DNA from: Rhodamnia argentea
Taxonomy: Eukaryota; Streptophyta; Magnoliopsida; Myrtales; Myrtaceae
Assembly (NCBI RefSeq): GCF_020921035.1
Contig: NC_063157.1
Location: 2,232,001-2,296,000, forward strand
Direction: 5' to 3'
DNA: 64,000 nt
Shown: piece after piece, positions 26,151 through 39,075 of the stretch
Position numbering within the stretch: the stretch's first letter is position 1
How the letters are laid out: each line of letters begins with the position of its first letter
Position numbers and translations under genes: made by a program
The notes under the pieces: generated by a model
Databases searched by the model: none
Told to the model about the DNA's origin: nothing
Seen by the model: only the letters and a program-made list of their open reading frames with translations

Positions 26151-27384
26151 ATACTTTCTATTCAAGATTGTGGTTTCAATCTCCTTACATGTAAATACAA
26201 GATGATATAATTTCATTTGTTGTTGAAGCTTCTTTTTGGATGGAGTTCTGCAAAAAATTTGTGGCCCATGCTTACACTTACCATGTCTTCAGGCTTGGGT
26301 TTGGTTTGGTGCAAGGAATCGAACATCGTGTATAATCGCAGCGAAGTAAAAAAAGCAAGAAAGAGAAAAATTGAGAAACGAGATTTTATCCCTTTCACTT
26401 TTTAACTAGAGCTATGTCCAATAGAAAATTTTACTATATCAGCATATCGCACCTCTCGTTACAAAATTCAGGCTATTACCAAGTTGTCCACGTCACATAT
26501 ACGTGTGAAAAAGTTATCAATTTCGAAAACTTGAAATCTCTGTCAATGAATAATATGTAAAGTTGTATTTTAAATCTTCCCAGCTTTTAAAACTTAAAGA
26601 AAATATGGTTTTTTTTTTTGGCACATCAATTGCACAATGAAAAAGCAAAACGTGGTCCATTTCCTTCCCCTATCACTTTTTTTTCTTCTTCTTTCAGACA
26701 ACACTTTCCCTCGCGTCATATACATGTTCTCAAGAGTTCACCAAGCTTTTAGATCATCAAGTCCACGACCATGTCCCATTTAAGATCAAGCCTTCAAGGC
26801 CCCTAAATCCTAGTTCTTCGTTAAAAAAAAAGAATCAAATAGATTCGAGATCAAGCCACCGAGACACTCGAATTGTGCTCGTGTGGAGAACCAAAAAATG
26901 ACTATTCCATTTGAGATCAAACTATTAAGATGCTCGAATCGCATTTAAAGAATGAGAAGGGTTTTTTTTATTTAGATTCAGAACTGTGGAGAGCGATATC
27001 AGTTGCTAGGGGGTTGGCTCAGTTGGCCAACGATTCTTGTCCAGCCACAAGCGACGGCCTGTTTGCCACCTCTGCGCAAGGGTCGACAGGCGCTTCCATA
27101 TAAGCCAGTCTTCTTTGGAGCAAGATGATATGGTTCCTAGCAACAAAATGCAGCTTGGCTTAGTTCATTTACGTTTGTGCATGGTTTCAAAAAGGGTCTA
27201 GGGGCGAAAGGCATGGTGGCCAAGGAGAGAGCATCCCGAGTTCGATACTTTTGTCCTGCCAAATCAAAATCGAAATCCGGAAATTGGGTAATCTAGGTTA
27301 CTCTAGCAACAACATATCCCCTGGTCATGTTCATTACAAAACAAGAATGTCAAAGGTGCGAATGTGAGCTTACGTGGTCTTAAA
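26151..27384. other. Intergenic DNA downstream of the receptor kinase
   Basis: AT-rich DNA with A/T runs. Near 27014 ttggctcagttgg resembles an RNA polymerase III A box, and near 27229 cgagttcgatact resembles a B box. The spacing (~215 bp) is wrong for a tRNA, so at most this is a degenerate tRNA-derived SINE. The end nearest 27384 should contain the kinase 3' UTR. Confidence 0.35.
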
Positions 27385-30300
27385 TCAAAATGTATCTGGC
27401 CATAACTTCACGGCAAATTCATGTTCGCTCAAGCTACGTCTGGATAAGCTCTTGAGTCTCTGCCAAAATTGCCTTCTCTTTCCCATTCTCAACGGGCCGG
27501 AGCTACAATGCCTCGCAGCGTACCCGGTCTCTTCATCCTCAATCCCAGTTGATGCTCGGAAGCTTCCCATTTGCTCTAGATGGTTAGAATCTTTTGCTGG
27601 TGTACTGTCGCCTGTTAATAAAGCTTCAACAAATTCATGCGGAACTTTGCTGATTTTGCCATCAACACAACTGGAGGATTCTTGGCCTATGCAACTTCCA
27701 AGACTTAGCTCCTTCGTCTCATCAAACTCGTTAATAACTAGCTTCAAGGCTTGTACCACTTCACCCATGAATGGACGGTGCGATGCCTCCGGTTGCACGC
27801 ACATTGAAGCTATTGCTGCCACCTTGGCCACACTATCAAACGACATGCTCGATCTCACAGATGGGTCAATGATTGTTTGCAAGCCCTCCCTGTCAGTGAG
27901 GAGCGGCCGGGCCCAGGAAACGAGATTCTCTTGGCCAGGGGGTTGCGATAGATCTACCGGCTTCCTCCCGGTTAAAAGTTCGAGGAGGACTACCCCGTAG
28001 CTATAAACATCACTTTTGACTAGAAGATGACCCGTCATTGCATATTCTGGTGCCAAGTAGCTGGAAAGATGACACCGTAGAGATTTAACTTTACCAAGGT
28101 GAGATATGACAAACTACGCAATCATCTACTTCTATTTGAGAAATTTTTGCAGACATTTTTGTCATATTCGATTAATAGCTGTGTTTCCTTAGGAAGCGAT
28201 AGAGGTAAGTTAGTACGATAAGTTATTTTAAAGTCATCTTCTTTTCACTAGCAATTATTCGACAGTATGTTAAAACATGAACTTAAGCGAAAATTTTCAT
28301 ACCCAAAAGTCCCCATGACATGGGTAGAAACTTGTCTGTTGATCCCCTCATCCATTGCAGCTCTAGCCAATCCGAAGTCAGACACTCTTGGTGTGAAGTC
28401 AGGCTCCAACAAGATGTTGCTGGACTTGAAATCTCGATGTATAACACGAGGGCTCGAGTCTTCATGCAGGTAGGCCAAACCTCGAGCCGCACCAAGCGCG
28501 ATCTTCATTCTAGCGCCCCAGTCAAGCGGATCATTCTCCTTGTCACAGCCTAACCACAACATAATGCCAATTAGAAAAGTAGTTCAACTTCAACCAGTCA
28601 ACTTTTGTGTTTGAAGCATATAAAGACTTGTTCTATGTACCATGTAAATGGGAATCAACACTTCCATTCGGTATGAGTTCATACACAACGCAGCGGATGT
28701 GTTCTTCCATGCATATGCCGATTAGCTTGACTAGGTTTCTGTGGTGGAGACGGCTCAGCATTTCCACTTCTGACAAGAACTCACGGCTTCCGTGATGATC
28801 ATCCCTCTTCAGAACCTTCACTGCCACCTCCTCTCCGTCGCCTAATACGCCTCTATAGACTATCCCGAAACCGCCTTCTCCGAGTACTCTTGAAGAATCG
28901 AAGTTGTGGGTGAATCTCTCGATGTCGTTTGAGCTGAATGTTCTGGCAGATCCGGCACATAAGATTCCATTAGAGCGGAACGATGTTGATGCCGACTTGG
29001 ACACACTTCTCTGCATCACACGCTTAGTAGAACCTGCTGAGGACGTGGAAAGTTTATGATGGGAAGAAATTATGAGATGCCACACATCTCAGAAGAAGAT
29101 GCATGGTCAGTCAAGGGAAGAATGAGGGAAAACAGTGGTAAGACTGAAATTTTTTGCTAGCAACTGCCAAGCAACACAATATGCAATATTGTCCTGAATG
29201 TATTAATGTATATTAACAATGCGTTTGTTTATAGTTTTAAATTTCACTGCATTGAGGAGGAACCTTTTTTTTGGTTTTTTTTTTAAAACAATGAGAATAA
29301 AAGTGAAGCCTCGACGCTGAGAATCTGCAGAATGTAGAACCTGAAGGTTTAGCTGGGGAGAGAGGCTGTGGGGACTTTTTAGATTGATGATGACGAGCTT
29401 CGCACTTTCTCAGTAGTATCCACGTGATTGCTGCACACACGATTAATACCATGAAAGATGATAGACAAAGTACAGCAATCGTGCTTCTACTAGGGCCATC
29501 TCTTTTCCTCTTAGGCACATTAACTCCTAATGGTTTTGTCACCGGGCCTTTGTCCTCATTGTCCGTGTACGGTGAACTGTCGGTGGTACTGATGCTAGAA
29601 GGTGGCGAAGGTGGAAGACCTGTGGAGACATGGTTGGAAAAAAACCACAATAAGTGTCCGAAGAAGATCAACTTCCTATTATCGTATTTTAGCAATGTGT
29701 GCTACTGCTACCTATACTCTGAGATACAATAAAGACTTTTGAAAACGCTGTATTCTTCAAAGAAGTTATACTTGAGCCGTACAGTATACCAAGCTAAAAG
29801 TACATGAAAATTCTAAAGGAGAGTAAAATGTGAAGGAAGGAATATGCATTAACATATCTTCCTGATATGGTCTCAAGAAATTCTGACATCACAATGACAA
29901 TACCTGGATAGCCAACATAGAGAACTTCATAATCACCGAACAGTGATGCCTCCATCTGAACCTGCTTGTGGATGAATTTTCGATAGATTGCCACTGCAGA
30001 ATCATTACTGAATTTTGCCCCTCGGGGCACCAAATTAATCAAAACTGTAGTTTTTTCTAGTTGTGGACTGGCTGAATTCGCTCCCATTATGCGCACTTGG
30101 CTATGATCTAAGGACAGACTGACAGCAATTTCCTTGGCAAGCTCTGTAACCAAAGGGAAGAATGTGTATAGCGCGACTGCTAGCTGAAGTTTCACCTGAA
30201 TTGGCCACACACAGCCACAGGGAGTTCCAGGAGGCGTGTACGTTAACGGGTCTGTGCATATTGCTGATGCGCAATCTACGCAGCATCAGATGCAGAATAC

Positions 30301-32043
30301 AATCAGCTTTACAGTTCTTTCTCGACAACAAAGAAACTAATTATGCAACAAGTCTAATTATCGCTGCATGAAGTCTAATGTAAGGAGCAATATTATGTAC
30401 CTTCATTAGGAGGTGGAGGAGGTAATGTCAGAAGTGGCCTTGGTGGTGGAGTCTTCATTTTCTCCGCTGATCCAAAAGGGGAGAGTTTTGGTGGAATAGT
30501 AGGCTCTTCAAGAAATCAAACAGGGTCATATCACGGTAGTCATTAGGATAATTGACATATATCAGACGAATCCAACACAAGAACTGGGCAAAAGGTTGTC
30601 TTCACATACTATCAGACTGACTTGACAGAATTGCGGGTGATGGTGCAGGCGCTGGTGAATGTGATCTTCTAGAAGTAGGGAATGGAGATTGAACTGGCGA
30701 AATAGAAGGGCCTACATCACAAAAGATTTGCCAAAAGAATAAATAAAACCCAAAACGACTAAAGTATACATGATCCATTGAAAAGCCAACCTTACAAAGT
30801 CGGAATCAACCTGTTCGGTGGTATACATGCCGTGGAAACGGAGTACTCTGTGGAGCAGAGTCTTTGAAGTGGTTTCTGACATGGTGATGATGCCTATGAG
30901 ATGATACTGAAGGAGCATGTGCATAGTCGTGTATCCATTTATTCACAGGCCCTTGGAAAGATGATACAGAAGGTGCAACTGCAATACTTGAAGGCTTCAT
31001 GACCTTCGGCAAAATAGGTGCTACAGTAGGATTCAAGTCTTAGTTATTGACGGTCAGCGGCACATGAAGATCAATTCGTCATGATAAAATGTTGCACGTT
31101 CTGGCTTATAATTTTCTTCTGAACTTACATTTGGTTGGTGGTTCGTGCATAAATGCTGGAACATGCCATGGCCTGTTTGAGTGTGAATCAACTGGCTTCC
31201 TGTGTCTTTGCACGCTGCTGGTAAGAGGACTAGCCACCGGAAAGAAGGCATTGTCTGTGAGAATGGTAGAGCAGATCCAACCGAAAGATCATTAAGGTAA
31301 GTGTGAATATTTTTTGCATAGTCAACAGATATTTATGGGAGAAAAACAAGGAACAGTAAGTAAGATGATGAAGGGGGTATTTCGTGATGGATGGTTGCAA
31401 CTAATGGCACATATGTCATACACGATTTCTTAGAAAAGTATAGAAAGTTTGGATCGCCTCGGAATTTCATAAGACAGCAACTGATAAACTATGGCTGAAG
31501 CTGCATTTTCCGATGATCATACTATAGCTCTTCATTAACTTGTTTCTCTTGATGCAGTTCTAACTTCTAATCACATTCTTGTTTGAAATGATAATGGAGT
31601 CACGGGACAGTGGAAGCAAACTGCAAACTCAACCATACAGCAACAGCGTGGAACTCTCTGAAGCAGAACATTGAGTCACCATATTAAGCCAATCTTCTAA
31701 TTTTCACCATATCAAGCCAATTCTGTCAATTTATCAGTGTGCTTAGCCACATTTAGCTTCCTACACACGGGGAGTGATTCTAACCATTAGGAGGTACAAT
31801 GTGAGCTTCAGGCATAGACAATTTAGATAATGCTCAATCTCAGCTCACACACACAATTTTACCGGGATCTGCATCTGATCCAATTGGTAACACGATGGGA
31901 TCATGCAAAGTTCAATCTCAATGCACATTGAGACAAAGATCACAATCAACAAAACCATTACCTGCAGATCCGTGAACCGACAGCAAATTGCAGAGCACAA
32001 GTACTCCCATCAGCATGAAAATCAACTGCATTAGCATACCCAT
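27385..32043 (-). CDS. ALE2-type receptor-like Ser/Thr kinase
   Basis: A single-pass plasma-membrane receptor-like kinase of the ALE2 / At5g56890 group; ALE2 acts with ACR4 in epidermal and cuticle formation in Arabidopsis. Ten exons join in frame to 870 codons: 31962-32043, 31129-31254, 30811-31038, 30610-30711, 30401-30505, 29904-30275, 29341-29619, 28641-29036, 28303-28549, 27385-28060. Seen: a hydrophobic signal peptide (1-27), a Pro/Ser/His-rich linker, a conserved ectodomain block starting [16 protein letters not shown], a transmembrane helix (~385-408), glycine loop GEGGFG (~484-489), catalytic Lys in [10 protein letters not shown] (~505), HRD in [10 protein letters not shown] (~601-603), DFG (~621-623) and [20 protein letters not shown]. 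It is an RD kinase with the expected catalytic residues. The C-terminal tail (SGPLRMG, SLSEHE) looks more like At5g56890 than ALE2, so no gene symbol is given. No break was found. Confidence 0.92.
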
Positions 32044-34111
32044 TTTTTTTTTTTTTATCGCTCAGCTCAGTTCAAGAAGAGTGTCCAGCTTCAAAGTAAA
32101 GAAAAAGAAGTGAAGAGGAAGTATTGGAAACTGGAACATTTCAAAGAACCAAATCATGGGTATTGCTCAAAGTGACAGGAATCACACCTGAGTGTTGGCA
32201 AACGCAGAAGACCCACATTTAGTATCACAGAAGCAATGGGTAGAGAAGAAGAAGAAGATTCTTTTAGTAGAAAAGAAGAGGTGGTTAGGTGGCTAAAAGA
32301 AAAGCGCCAACTGCTTCTTTCTCTTCAAACTTATGAGCTCTGTTAAAATGTGCAGAGGTCTGGAAGCTAGACACCGACGAAGATAATAATAGTCGAACTT
32401 AGGAAAGAACCAAGAAAGAAAAAAGGAGGTCCTTGATGCCTGATGGTGTGGTTTCTTTTCACATGCGTGGCTAAAGTGAAGCGTGATGAACCAACTGATC
32501 AGGCAGAAAGAAGACAGCACAAGCCTCAAAAAGGGCTCACAAGAACATTCTTGGTGGGGACAGTGTTTTTCACATGATTCCTACTATTTTGACTGCTTGA
32601 TTTTGGATGTTTTATGTACCTATAAGTAGTCGGGTCTTCGTGTTTAGGCTCGGAAGTTATCGAAGCCGAGTATTTGATTTCTCGACTTTGGCCACATTGC
32701 GACGTTCTTCCCCTTTGGACGAGATAAATCTCGAGCCACAAAGTATTCTATTCATCTCATAATTCAAGTAAGATATAAGTGAAAATCTCAACGAGCGATT
32801 CAAATATCGAATCGGTTGTCTTCAAATTCATATCGTACATTCTTTAACTCTCCCAAATGGTTCAACAGTGCAACGTCTGATTTGCTTGGCCTCTTTTCAG
32901 CTGATTCAGGCATGATTCCCTAAAGTTTATTATGAGCTGCACTTTTTGCATTACTTAATTAAAGATCAGCTATCCTCCCCCCATTGAATGCTGGGATCTA
33001 AGATTGCTTTTCAACGTTTGGATATGATTGGTCAGCTAACTTAGCTCCTCAACGCGATGTCCTTTTCTCATGGGTGCTTTTGCTTTACTTCTTTATCTTC
33101 TTTTTCCTCTAGCTCATCCAGGTAAATTCACCGAGTCGTCTTCTAGCTTATTGCAGCTATGAACCCATTCAAGCAACCATTAAATGCAACATCCAACACA
33201 AAATCAATCATTTACTCGTACAAAATCATCACCTACTATAACATAGTATGGACCAAATGACCCACATGGACATTAATTCAATGAAGCTACGGATGTTGAG
33301 GATATGTTGTAGACCCCTCTCACACACATTAGTCAAATCAAGATCTGGAAAATTTTAGGGGGCAAAGATCTTTGCAGTAGTCCTAGGAAAGTGTGACATT
33401 ATTGAGTTAGGTTTTTTTTTTTTTTTTTTTTGAGACCGACATTATTGAGTTAGGTTGGGAAGCCAAAGAAGAAGAAGAAGAATAAAACAAAGAGTTAGGC
33501 AAATATTATTCCAACAAGCAGCGATTTTTTTTTTTTTTCCTTTCTGGTGCCATTAAGAAAAGGTAAAAGAGTTTAGAAAAAGAAGAAAAACCCCATCGTC
33601 TGCTTTCGTTTTGTCTTCTCGACGTGATTATCATTCATATCTTTTTCTCCTTTTTGTCCACCTTGGAGGAAGAATTACATCGAGATGCAATCATGTTCCC
33701 CCCTTCACAAAGGAGATTCACGTGGCAATTATGACGTCATTAAGGCAAGTGCAAGCTACTCGTCACGTTATTCGGATTAAATCCAGTCAATTAAAAAATA
33801 ACTACGCCTAATTGATTTATAAGAAATGATGTAATGATTTCGGACGTGTCACGTCATGTGTCATTTCAAAGCCAGACCAATCTCTTGGACGACATGAAGA
33901 CAATAAGCAGCCAACTCATTTTTGGTAAATTAAACAAAAAAAAAACATTCCCAAAATAATTAAATATTTTTCAATGATCCTAAACAAGTCGTATGTGTTG
34001 TCCCCCACCATTTGACCCAAGCGAGGTAGGTTAGGTGAGTTTATGCAAAAGTGTTGACAGAATAGGACTCTTAAAGTATTAACTCATATTTATGAAAATA
34101 AGTTATCAATT
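32044..34111. other. Upstream region of the receptor kinase
   Basis: The kinase 5' UTR and promoter read leftward from here. A T run lies directly before its start codon (plus-strand 32043-32056). The short open frames on both strands encode nothing I recognise. A poly-T tract between direct repeats at 33395-33456 is listed separately. Confidence 0.4.
33395..33456. repeat. 19-bp direct repeats flanking a poly-T tract
   Basis: gacattattgagttaggtt occurs at 33395-33413 and again at 33438-33456. Between them is a T run followed by gagacc. This is the footprint of a very short retroposed sequence (poly-A on the minus strand) with a target-site duplication, or of replication slippage. Confidence 0.6.
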
Positions 34112-34547
34112 ATGTAGCGCCGACATTCTTCGGAGGTTTTTATGTCGTGTCCGACACTTCCCGACATGTGACCGACACGTGATCGGCGTTCCGGATACGC
34201 CGGCAACACGCGAGTCTAGCATCTCGACACGCCATTTTGATACGCACGAGATTAATTTTAAGCATTTTCAATAAATTAGGAGTCGAAATGTAAATTTATT
34301 AAAAATATATATGCTTAAGTTATATACCCAGCAAGTAAAAAAAAAAAAATAATCGTGAATCCCTAACAGAAGAAAAAGAAAAAAAAACTTACCGCTAATG
34401 TTTTTATATATGCATGATAATCTATCATGTATATAGAAGAATATACATTTTGTATACAACGTGTCCCAACGTGTCGGAATTCTCCATTTTTCTTTATAAA
34501 TCAAGTGTCGTATCGTGTCGCGTGTCGTGTCGATGCTATATAGATTA
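34112..34547. mobile_element. MITE with GTGTCG-rich inverted ends
   Basis: The left end (tatgtagcgccgacatt) and the reverse complement of the right end (tatatagcatcgacac) match. Both ends are packed with gtgtcg/cgacac units, for example 34143-34190 and 34505-34533. The AT-rich middle has no coding capacity. Size and structure fit a non-autonomous DNA transposon; the superfamily is not determined. Confidence 0.5.
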
Positions 34548-36539
34548 TAAATGTGTTATCTTAAGCTTATGATACAGATCAAAAGGGGTTCCAAAGAAAA
34601 AATGTCAAAACAATATGGGTTTTAGTGGGTTAAGTAATGAACCCATTGTCAACCCAAACCGAGAAAAACGAGACTTTATATGTGCTCTTCTCTCTCCCTC
34701 CGTTGACGGCGAAGCGGTACCGCCACCCTCACTCTGACGCTCCTTGCCTCTCTCTCCTCCCCTCAAATCTCGCCGGGCCTCTCCGCTTCTTCCGCCGCTC
34801 CGCCTCGGATTGTCTCCCGGTATTAGCGATATCCTACCAAGAGCACTATTGGTGTCCACGTTCATCTGAAAATGGATGACAGGATCGGCTTAGACCAGCT
34901 ACTTGCACTAAATGTATGCAAGAGCAGATTGGTAACGACCGATTGTATTCTGACTTCTAAAACTTTGGTGCATGGCGTGTTTATATTTAGAAGGTGCTAT
35001 TCAGTTCACTTTACCAGGTCCTTTTGATTGTTCTCACTAAACACGACAAGTTTAGTGAGAACTTTTCTTAGCAGTTTGTTAGTACGCTGCTTCAAGTGCG
35101 TCTTGATCGAGAGCTAAATAAGATGCTAAGCTAACTACTACCATAATCGAACCTCAAGTTAACTCGCAAGAGATGACCCCGATTTTGTGACCGAGTTTGA
35201 ATCTTGATATGGCACTATAACTTATATGAATACATTGTTTATGTTAATTTGGATGGATGATGTTGAGTGATTTGGATTTGGACTTTGCTAAGCTGACCGT
35301 CCCCACCGTCAGAATTAGGGGACGGTCGACTTATGACCATCCCCATTTTTTTCTTTTTACTTTTATGTGTTTTTCTTATAAGTTAAAATTAGAAGATAGA
35401 ATTATAACAAGAATCGGCAATGATTGAAAACACCTTATTCTTTCTTGATTGCAAATCAAATCAATCTTAGAAGTTGCAAATCAAATGTCCATGCGATCAC
35501 CCAATTAATGAGTTTTTTTGTGCAAAACAAGCGACGATGATGTGTGGGTCTACGTATGAGATTCTGCCGGGCTACGCGATCACTTTCTTAAAGTTTTGTC
35601 TTCTAATTTTAGCTTACAATAAAAATACATAAAAATAAGTAAAAAAAAAAAACAAGGGACGTTCGAGACTAGGATGTTGGAGGCAGTTGTCAAAAGAGAG
35701 GTGGGCTCAAATGCCCTGGTGATGAGCATTGAGTCGAATGTAGCCCCCCACATGGGCCAGCGACCAAATTGGACATGTATCGGTGGGGAACCCACCAAGA
35801 TAAAGCCCGTTAGAATTGGTGGTGTAGGGGCCCAATATCTCTGATGGGCCGTGTCGCTAAACTCATGTGCCAACAAAGATTGTGCTCAAGTAAAGTAGGT
35901 TTAAAATAAATGCCCAACATGAAGCAAAATTCAAAATCAGCCTCCAGAATTGAGGCTGATTTCGTAAATTACCTCATCTATTTAAATTTGTCTCGTATAA
36001 TCTCTTTATCATACTAATTTCTACTCTACCTTCCCGGAGTTCATTCTCCAGCGAACTCCATTTAAAATATTCTGACGAATTCCTTACAATTTCCTCTTTC
36101 TTTCTTTTTTATCTCATTAGAAATCATATAAAGACAATTCTTATTTAATATAGCTATTTATGCAAGTATTTTACGGTTAAGAATTATAAGTGCGTATCTT
36201 CCCCTCCCTCTCTCACCCAAGAGCTTTTCAATGTTAATTTTGAGAGCCTTTTTATTTTATTTTATTGTCGGACACAAATGCCCCTCATATTTGGGTAAAT
36301 TATGCAGACACCCCCCAACTTGCTACGAGAACTGGACCATCAACCCCAATTCAAATAAAATCAAAAGCAAAATCGCCCGACATCCTCCATCCAGACAATA
36401 TATAAAAACATACAAATATAACTCATTGCTTATTGGGGACGGTCAATCATCAATCATGTTCGATTACGGTAAGTAGTTGGATTAGCAGCTTATCAGCTCT
36501 CAATCATCAAACAGAGTACATGGTACTGGATAGGACGAA
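34548..36539. other. Intergenic DNA with one leader-like island
   Basis: A GC-richer stretch at about 34680-34880 resembles a 5' UTR or first exon (CT-rich, then open in one frame), but I recognise no protein. The rest is AT-rich. A sharp inverted repeat at 35295-35327 is listed separately. Confidence 0.35.
35295..35327. repeat. Perfect 10-bp inverted repeat, hairpin-capable
   Basis: gaccgtcccc at 35295-35304 pairs with ggggacggtc at 35318-35327 across a 13-base loop. It stands out in AT-rich DNA. It could be a transposon end remnant. Confidence 0.7.
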
Positions 36540-37015
36540 ATTTCGTCCAACTCTGACCTTTAATTGATGTTGTCATTGCTTATTGGGGACAAGGTTGTTG
36601 ACTGACATTGGACAATTGTCAGTGTTTCTTATGATGGTGGGAAGTGCTGGTGGAGGTGGTAGGCCGCAGGTAGTTTCACTTTTACACCTTCCAATTCATG
36701 CAAACCATTGGTTTTACCCTCAAAAGCATGTTGCCAGCTTCATTCACATTTCACTGTGACCGCTTCACAATAGACTCTTTGTGCTTGTGACGGTCGGTAC
36801 TTTTGTTCTGAGATAAGGATATATATCCACATAGAAAGACTAAGTCCATGCTAGCGGTCAGCATAAGTTATCTCGAACTGTCGTATATGCTTGTTTACTG
36901 CAGAAATGGCGGATGATCGATTTGAACTGGAGACCTGAGGAAGAAGTTCTGCCTGAGCTGGATAAATTCAAGTCTCGCATTCTCTCTTGCAACACTTGAA
37001 CTTCTCATGGCACGT
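36540..37015 (+). pseudogene. FVE fragment: exons 14-15 with introns
   Basis: Matches the 3' end of FVE in opposite orientation. It starts with intron-13-like ccaactctgacctttaattg, then exon 14 (gacaaggttgttgact..., GTGTTTCTTATGATGGTGG, ending gcaggtagttt), an intron, and exon 15 (aaatggcggatgatcgattt through gataaattcaagtct to a stop). Exon 14 has an internal deletion (~20 bp) and a premature stop, and its acceptor is changed. Retained intron sequence means it came from genomic duplication. It encodes at most a broken last WD40 blade. Confidence 0.85.
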
Positions 37016-37179
37016 TTTGGTTGCTTCTATCAAAGAGATTTGCTTGATACCTAATCAGTGCATCAGATTTTTTGGCTGATATTTTGGACCGTGAAAACCA
37101 TATCAGTTACTTGATCAGCTTAGAAACTACAAACGTGGGAAAATCAAGTTTTATGCATGCACGTCTTTCTCCCTCTGTA

Positions 37180-38110
37180 AAGGATGAAGCAGCAGCACGA
37201 TCACTCTAACGCAAGCAGCAGCATGATCACTCTAACGCTCCTCGCCTATCTTGACCCCTACATAAACCAACGCGCTTGTCAAGCAAAAGCCAACGAAGAT
37301 AAACATAGCGGACACAGAAATAATTGCACAAGTAAAATACCTAAGAAGTGCCCTAATCTTGTTGAGCCCCTTAAGAACACACACAACAATTGTCAACCAG
37401 TTGCACCACCGGTTCGCTTCCTGGTAATCCCAAAAGAAGAGCGTAAATAATCAAATGGCGCCAGCGGCGAAAGAACTTCGTAGATGTTCGTCTAGAATGG
37501 GCTTTGGTTCAAATAGCTCCAGCAGCAAATGACCAAAGCCTTGGATATCTACTGCAATAATATTTCTATGCAGTTTGTGGGCTGTACATTGACTTATTTC
37601 TGCATTACTTTCAGATAGAGCAGCATCAATCAGTAATCTGACATCTTTTTTTAGTACAGATAATCCAATTTTCACAAGTGCAGATGATAACATTGAAACT
37701 AGTATGGACAGCGGGGTCTAAACTCTTCCACAAATTTTAATAAGAAACAAAAGAAATTGCAGATCTACGTTAATTGAATCAGCACGATAAAAGTAGAACT
37801 CACCATAGGCTTGGTGTACAGCAACGCCATGAACTCCATGTAATCTATCCCATCATCCAAACACAATGCCGCCATTACAGACAGCAACTTTTCTTCCTCC
37901 ACAGTCCAAACTCTTGGCATAGAGTCAGCATCATGGCTGAACAATGTTGCAAACCCGGATAAAAAATGAAGCACATGAGGATATCAAGAGGGATTGAATC
38001 CAACCGACGAGTAAATCACAAACTTAAAGAATTTGCCTACCGGTCCTCCGTGCATATGAGGAATCTTCCAGCTTCCACTTCAACCACGCCCCTTGCATGA
38101 TCTTTTAAAC
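37180..38110 (-). pseudogene. RHD3 3'-half fragment (pseudogene piece B)
   Basis: Reading leftward: the end of exon 17 (KDHARG-like then GRFLIC, ~38040-38110); exon 18 ([16 protein letters not shown], ~37905-37970) fused to exon 19 ([13 protein letters not shown], ~37800-37900), with the intron between deleted; intron-19-like DNA (~37560-37720); intron-20-like cgaacatct block near 37485; and exon 21 (EANRW then decay, ~37330-37450). The exon 20 coding sequence and the membrane hairpin are lost or scrambled. It cannot encode an RHD3 protein. Orientation is opposite to RHD3-1 and RHD3-2. Confidence 0.85.
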
Positions 38111-38119
38111 CTGCGAGCA

Positions 38120-38310
38120 ATTGTCCCTTGCTTATTTCTTATTTCTGCTCCAAAAGTGTTTCTATTTCTCAAAAGTGTTCTCGGAACACTTTGAGAACAT
38201 TTTTTTATTATACGCGTTTCTGTTCCCAAAGTGTTCCGAGAACACTTTCGGAAAAGAAACATATTTTCAGAATACTTTGGGAATATAAATACTTTTTTTG
38301 GAGCGTTACC
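38120..38310. repeat. MITE remnant with 21-bp inverted repeat
   Basis: aaagtgttctcggaacacttt (38172-38192) and its exact reverse complement (38228-38248) are separated by 35 bases. Each arm is itself nearly palindromic. Further gaacacttt-like phrases continue to about 38310. The layout is that of a small DNA-transposon end inserted next to pseudogene piece B. Confidence 0.55.
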
Positions 38311-38749
38311 TGAATGTCCCATCTTCATCAATAATTTGAGTGGAACAACGTCCACCAAAGTTATTATCCGAGGAAACACGTGCAAATTAGCAAACATCAG
38401 TTACAAGAATACCCGATTAAACCCAACAATTCGGAGATTCCAAAAAAGTGACACAAGACACTATTCGAATAAGATACTTCGAATCATATTGAAAAGATGC
38501 ATTGTGAAGAGCAAGGCTCGAGCGATTACCCATCGGGTTGATCCGATGATACCAACGAGAGACGGGTAAGGATTTTACATTAAGCTTAGGCGGGTATTTA
38601 TAACCTAAGAATACGTTCCAGAAGATCTACTCCCAAAAGAAAGGAAATATACTCCAAAATTCTAAAGAAAACATTCCAAAACTTTCAAAACCAATAGCTC
38701 TATAATTGGTTGATAATATTTGGTTGATATGCCCTCTCAATATTGAATT
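38311..38749. other. Insert DNA between RHD3 pseudogene pieces
   Basis: AT-rich sequence with no similarity that I can see to RHD3 introns or exons. The open frame at 38231-38569 is not recognised. It is probably transposon-derived filler. Confidence 0.3.
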
Positions 38750-39075
38750 ATTATGTGATGTCGAATACCTTGAACATAGATGGTATTTCAAGCCGCACAG
38801 TCCTTCAAAACTTTCTCATGATTTACTGGAATTGAGATCTTGCATATTGTTTTTTGAAATTTCGTGAGAATAAAGTATTTTAAAAAGCTCTTTACCCAAA
38901 AAAAAAAAAGTATTTTAAAAAGCTTTTAAATGTGTTTACCCTTAAAACTTAGCGTGGGAAAATTACATATTGTACTTTCTAGTAAGAAACAATGATTGGG
39001 AAGCGGAATTACATGGTAGCCCTTGCAAATATTCATGAAGTGAAAGTCAAGTTTCCATCGAGCAAACCTCAAAAA
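38750..39075 (-). repeat. Partial third copy of the RHD3 upstream region
   Basis: Same orientation as 41225-41510. Shared blocks include tcgaataccttgaac, tccttcaaa, the run from atttcgtgag, and caatgattgggaagcggaat (~38990). Reverse-complemented it matches the RHD3-1 upstream region at 14500-14760. No RHD3 leader follows it on the minus strand, so only the far-upstream part was copied. Confidence 0.7.

Noticed and set aside
27014..27241. tRNA-like A box and B box
   Set aside because: They are about 215 bp apart, and no cloverleaf can be drawn. At most it is a degenerate SINE.
27374..28000. 208-codon plus-strand open frame antisense to the kinase last exon
   Set aside because: The minus strand here encodes conserved kinase subdomains VIII-XI; the plus frame is a shadow.
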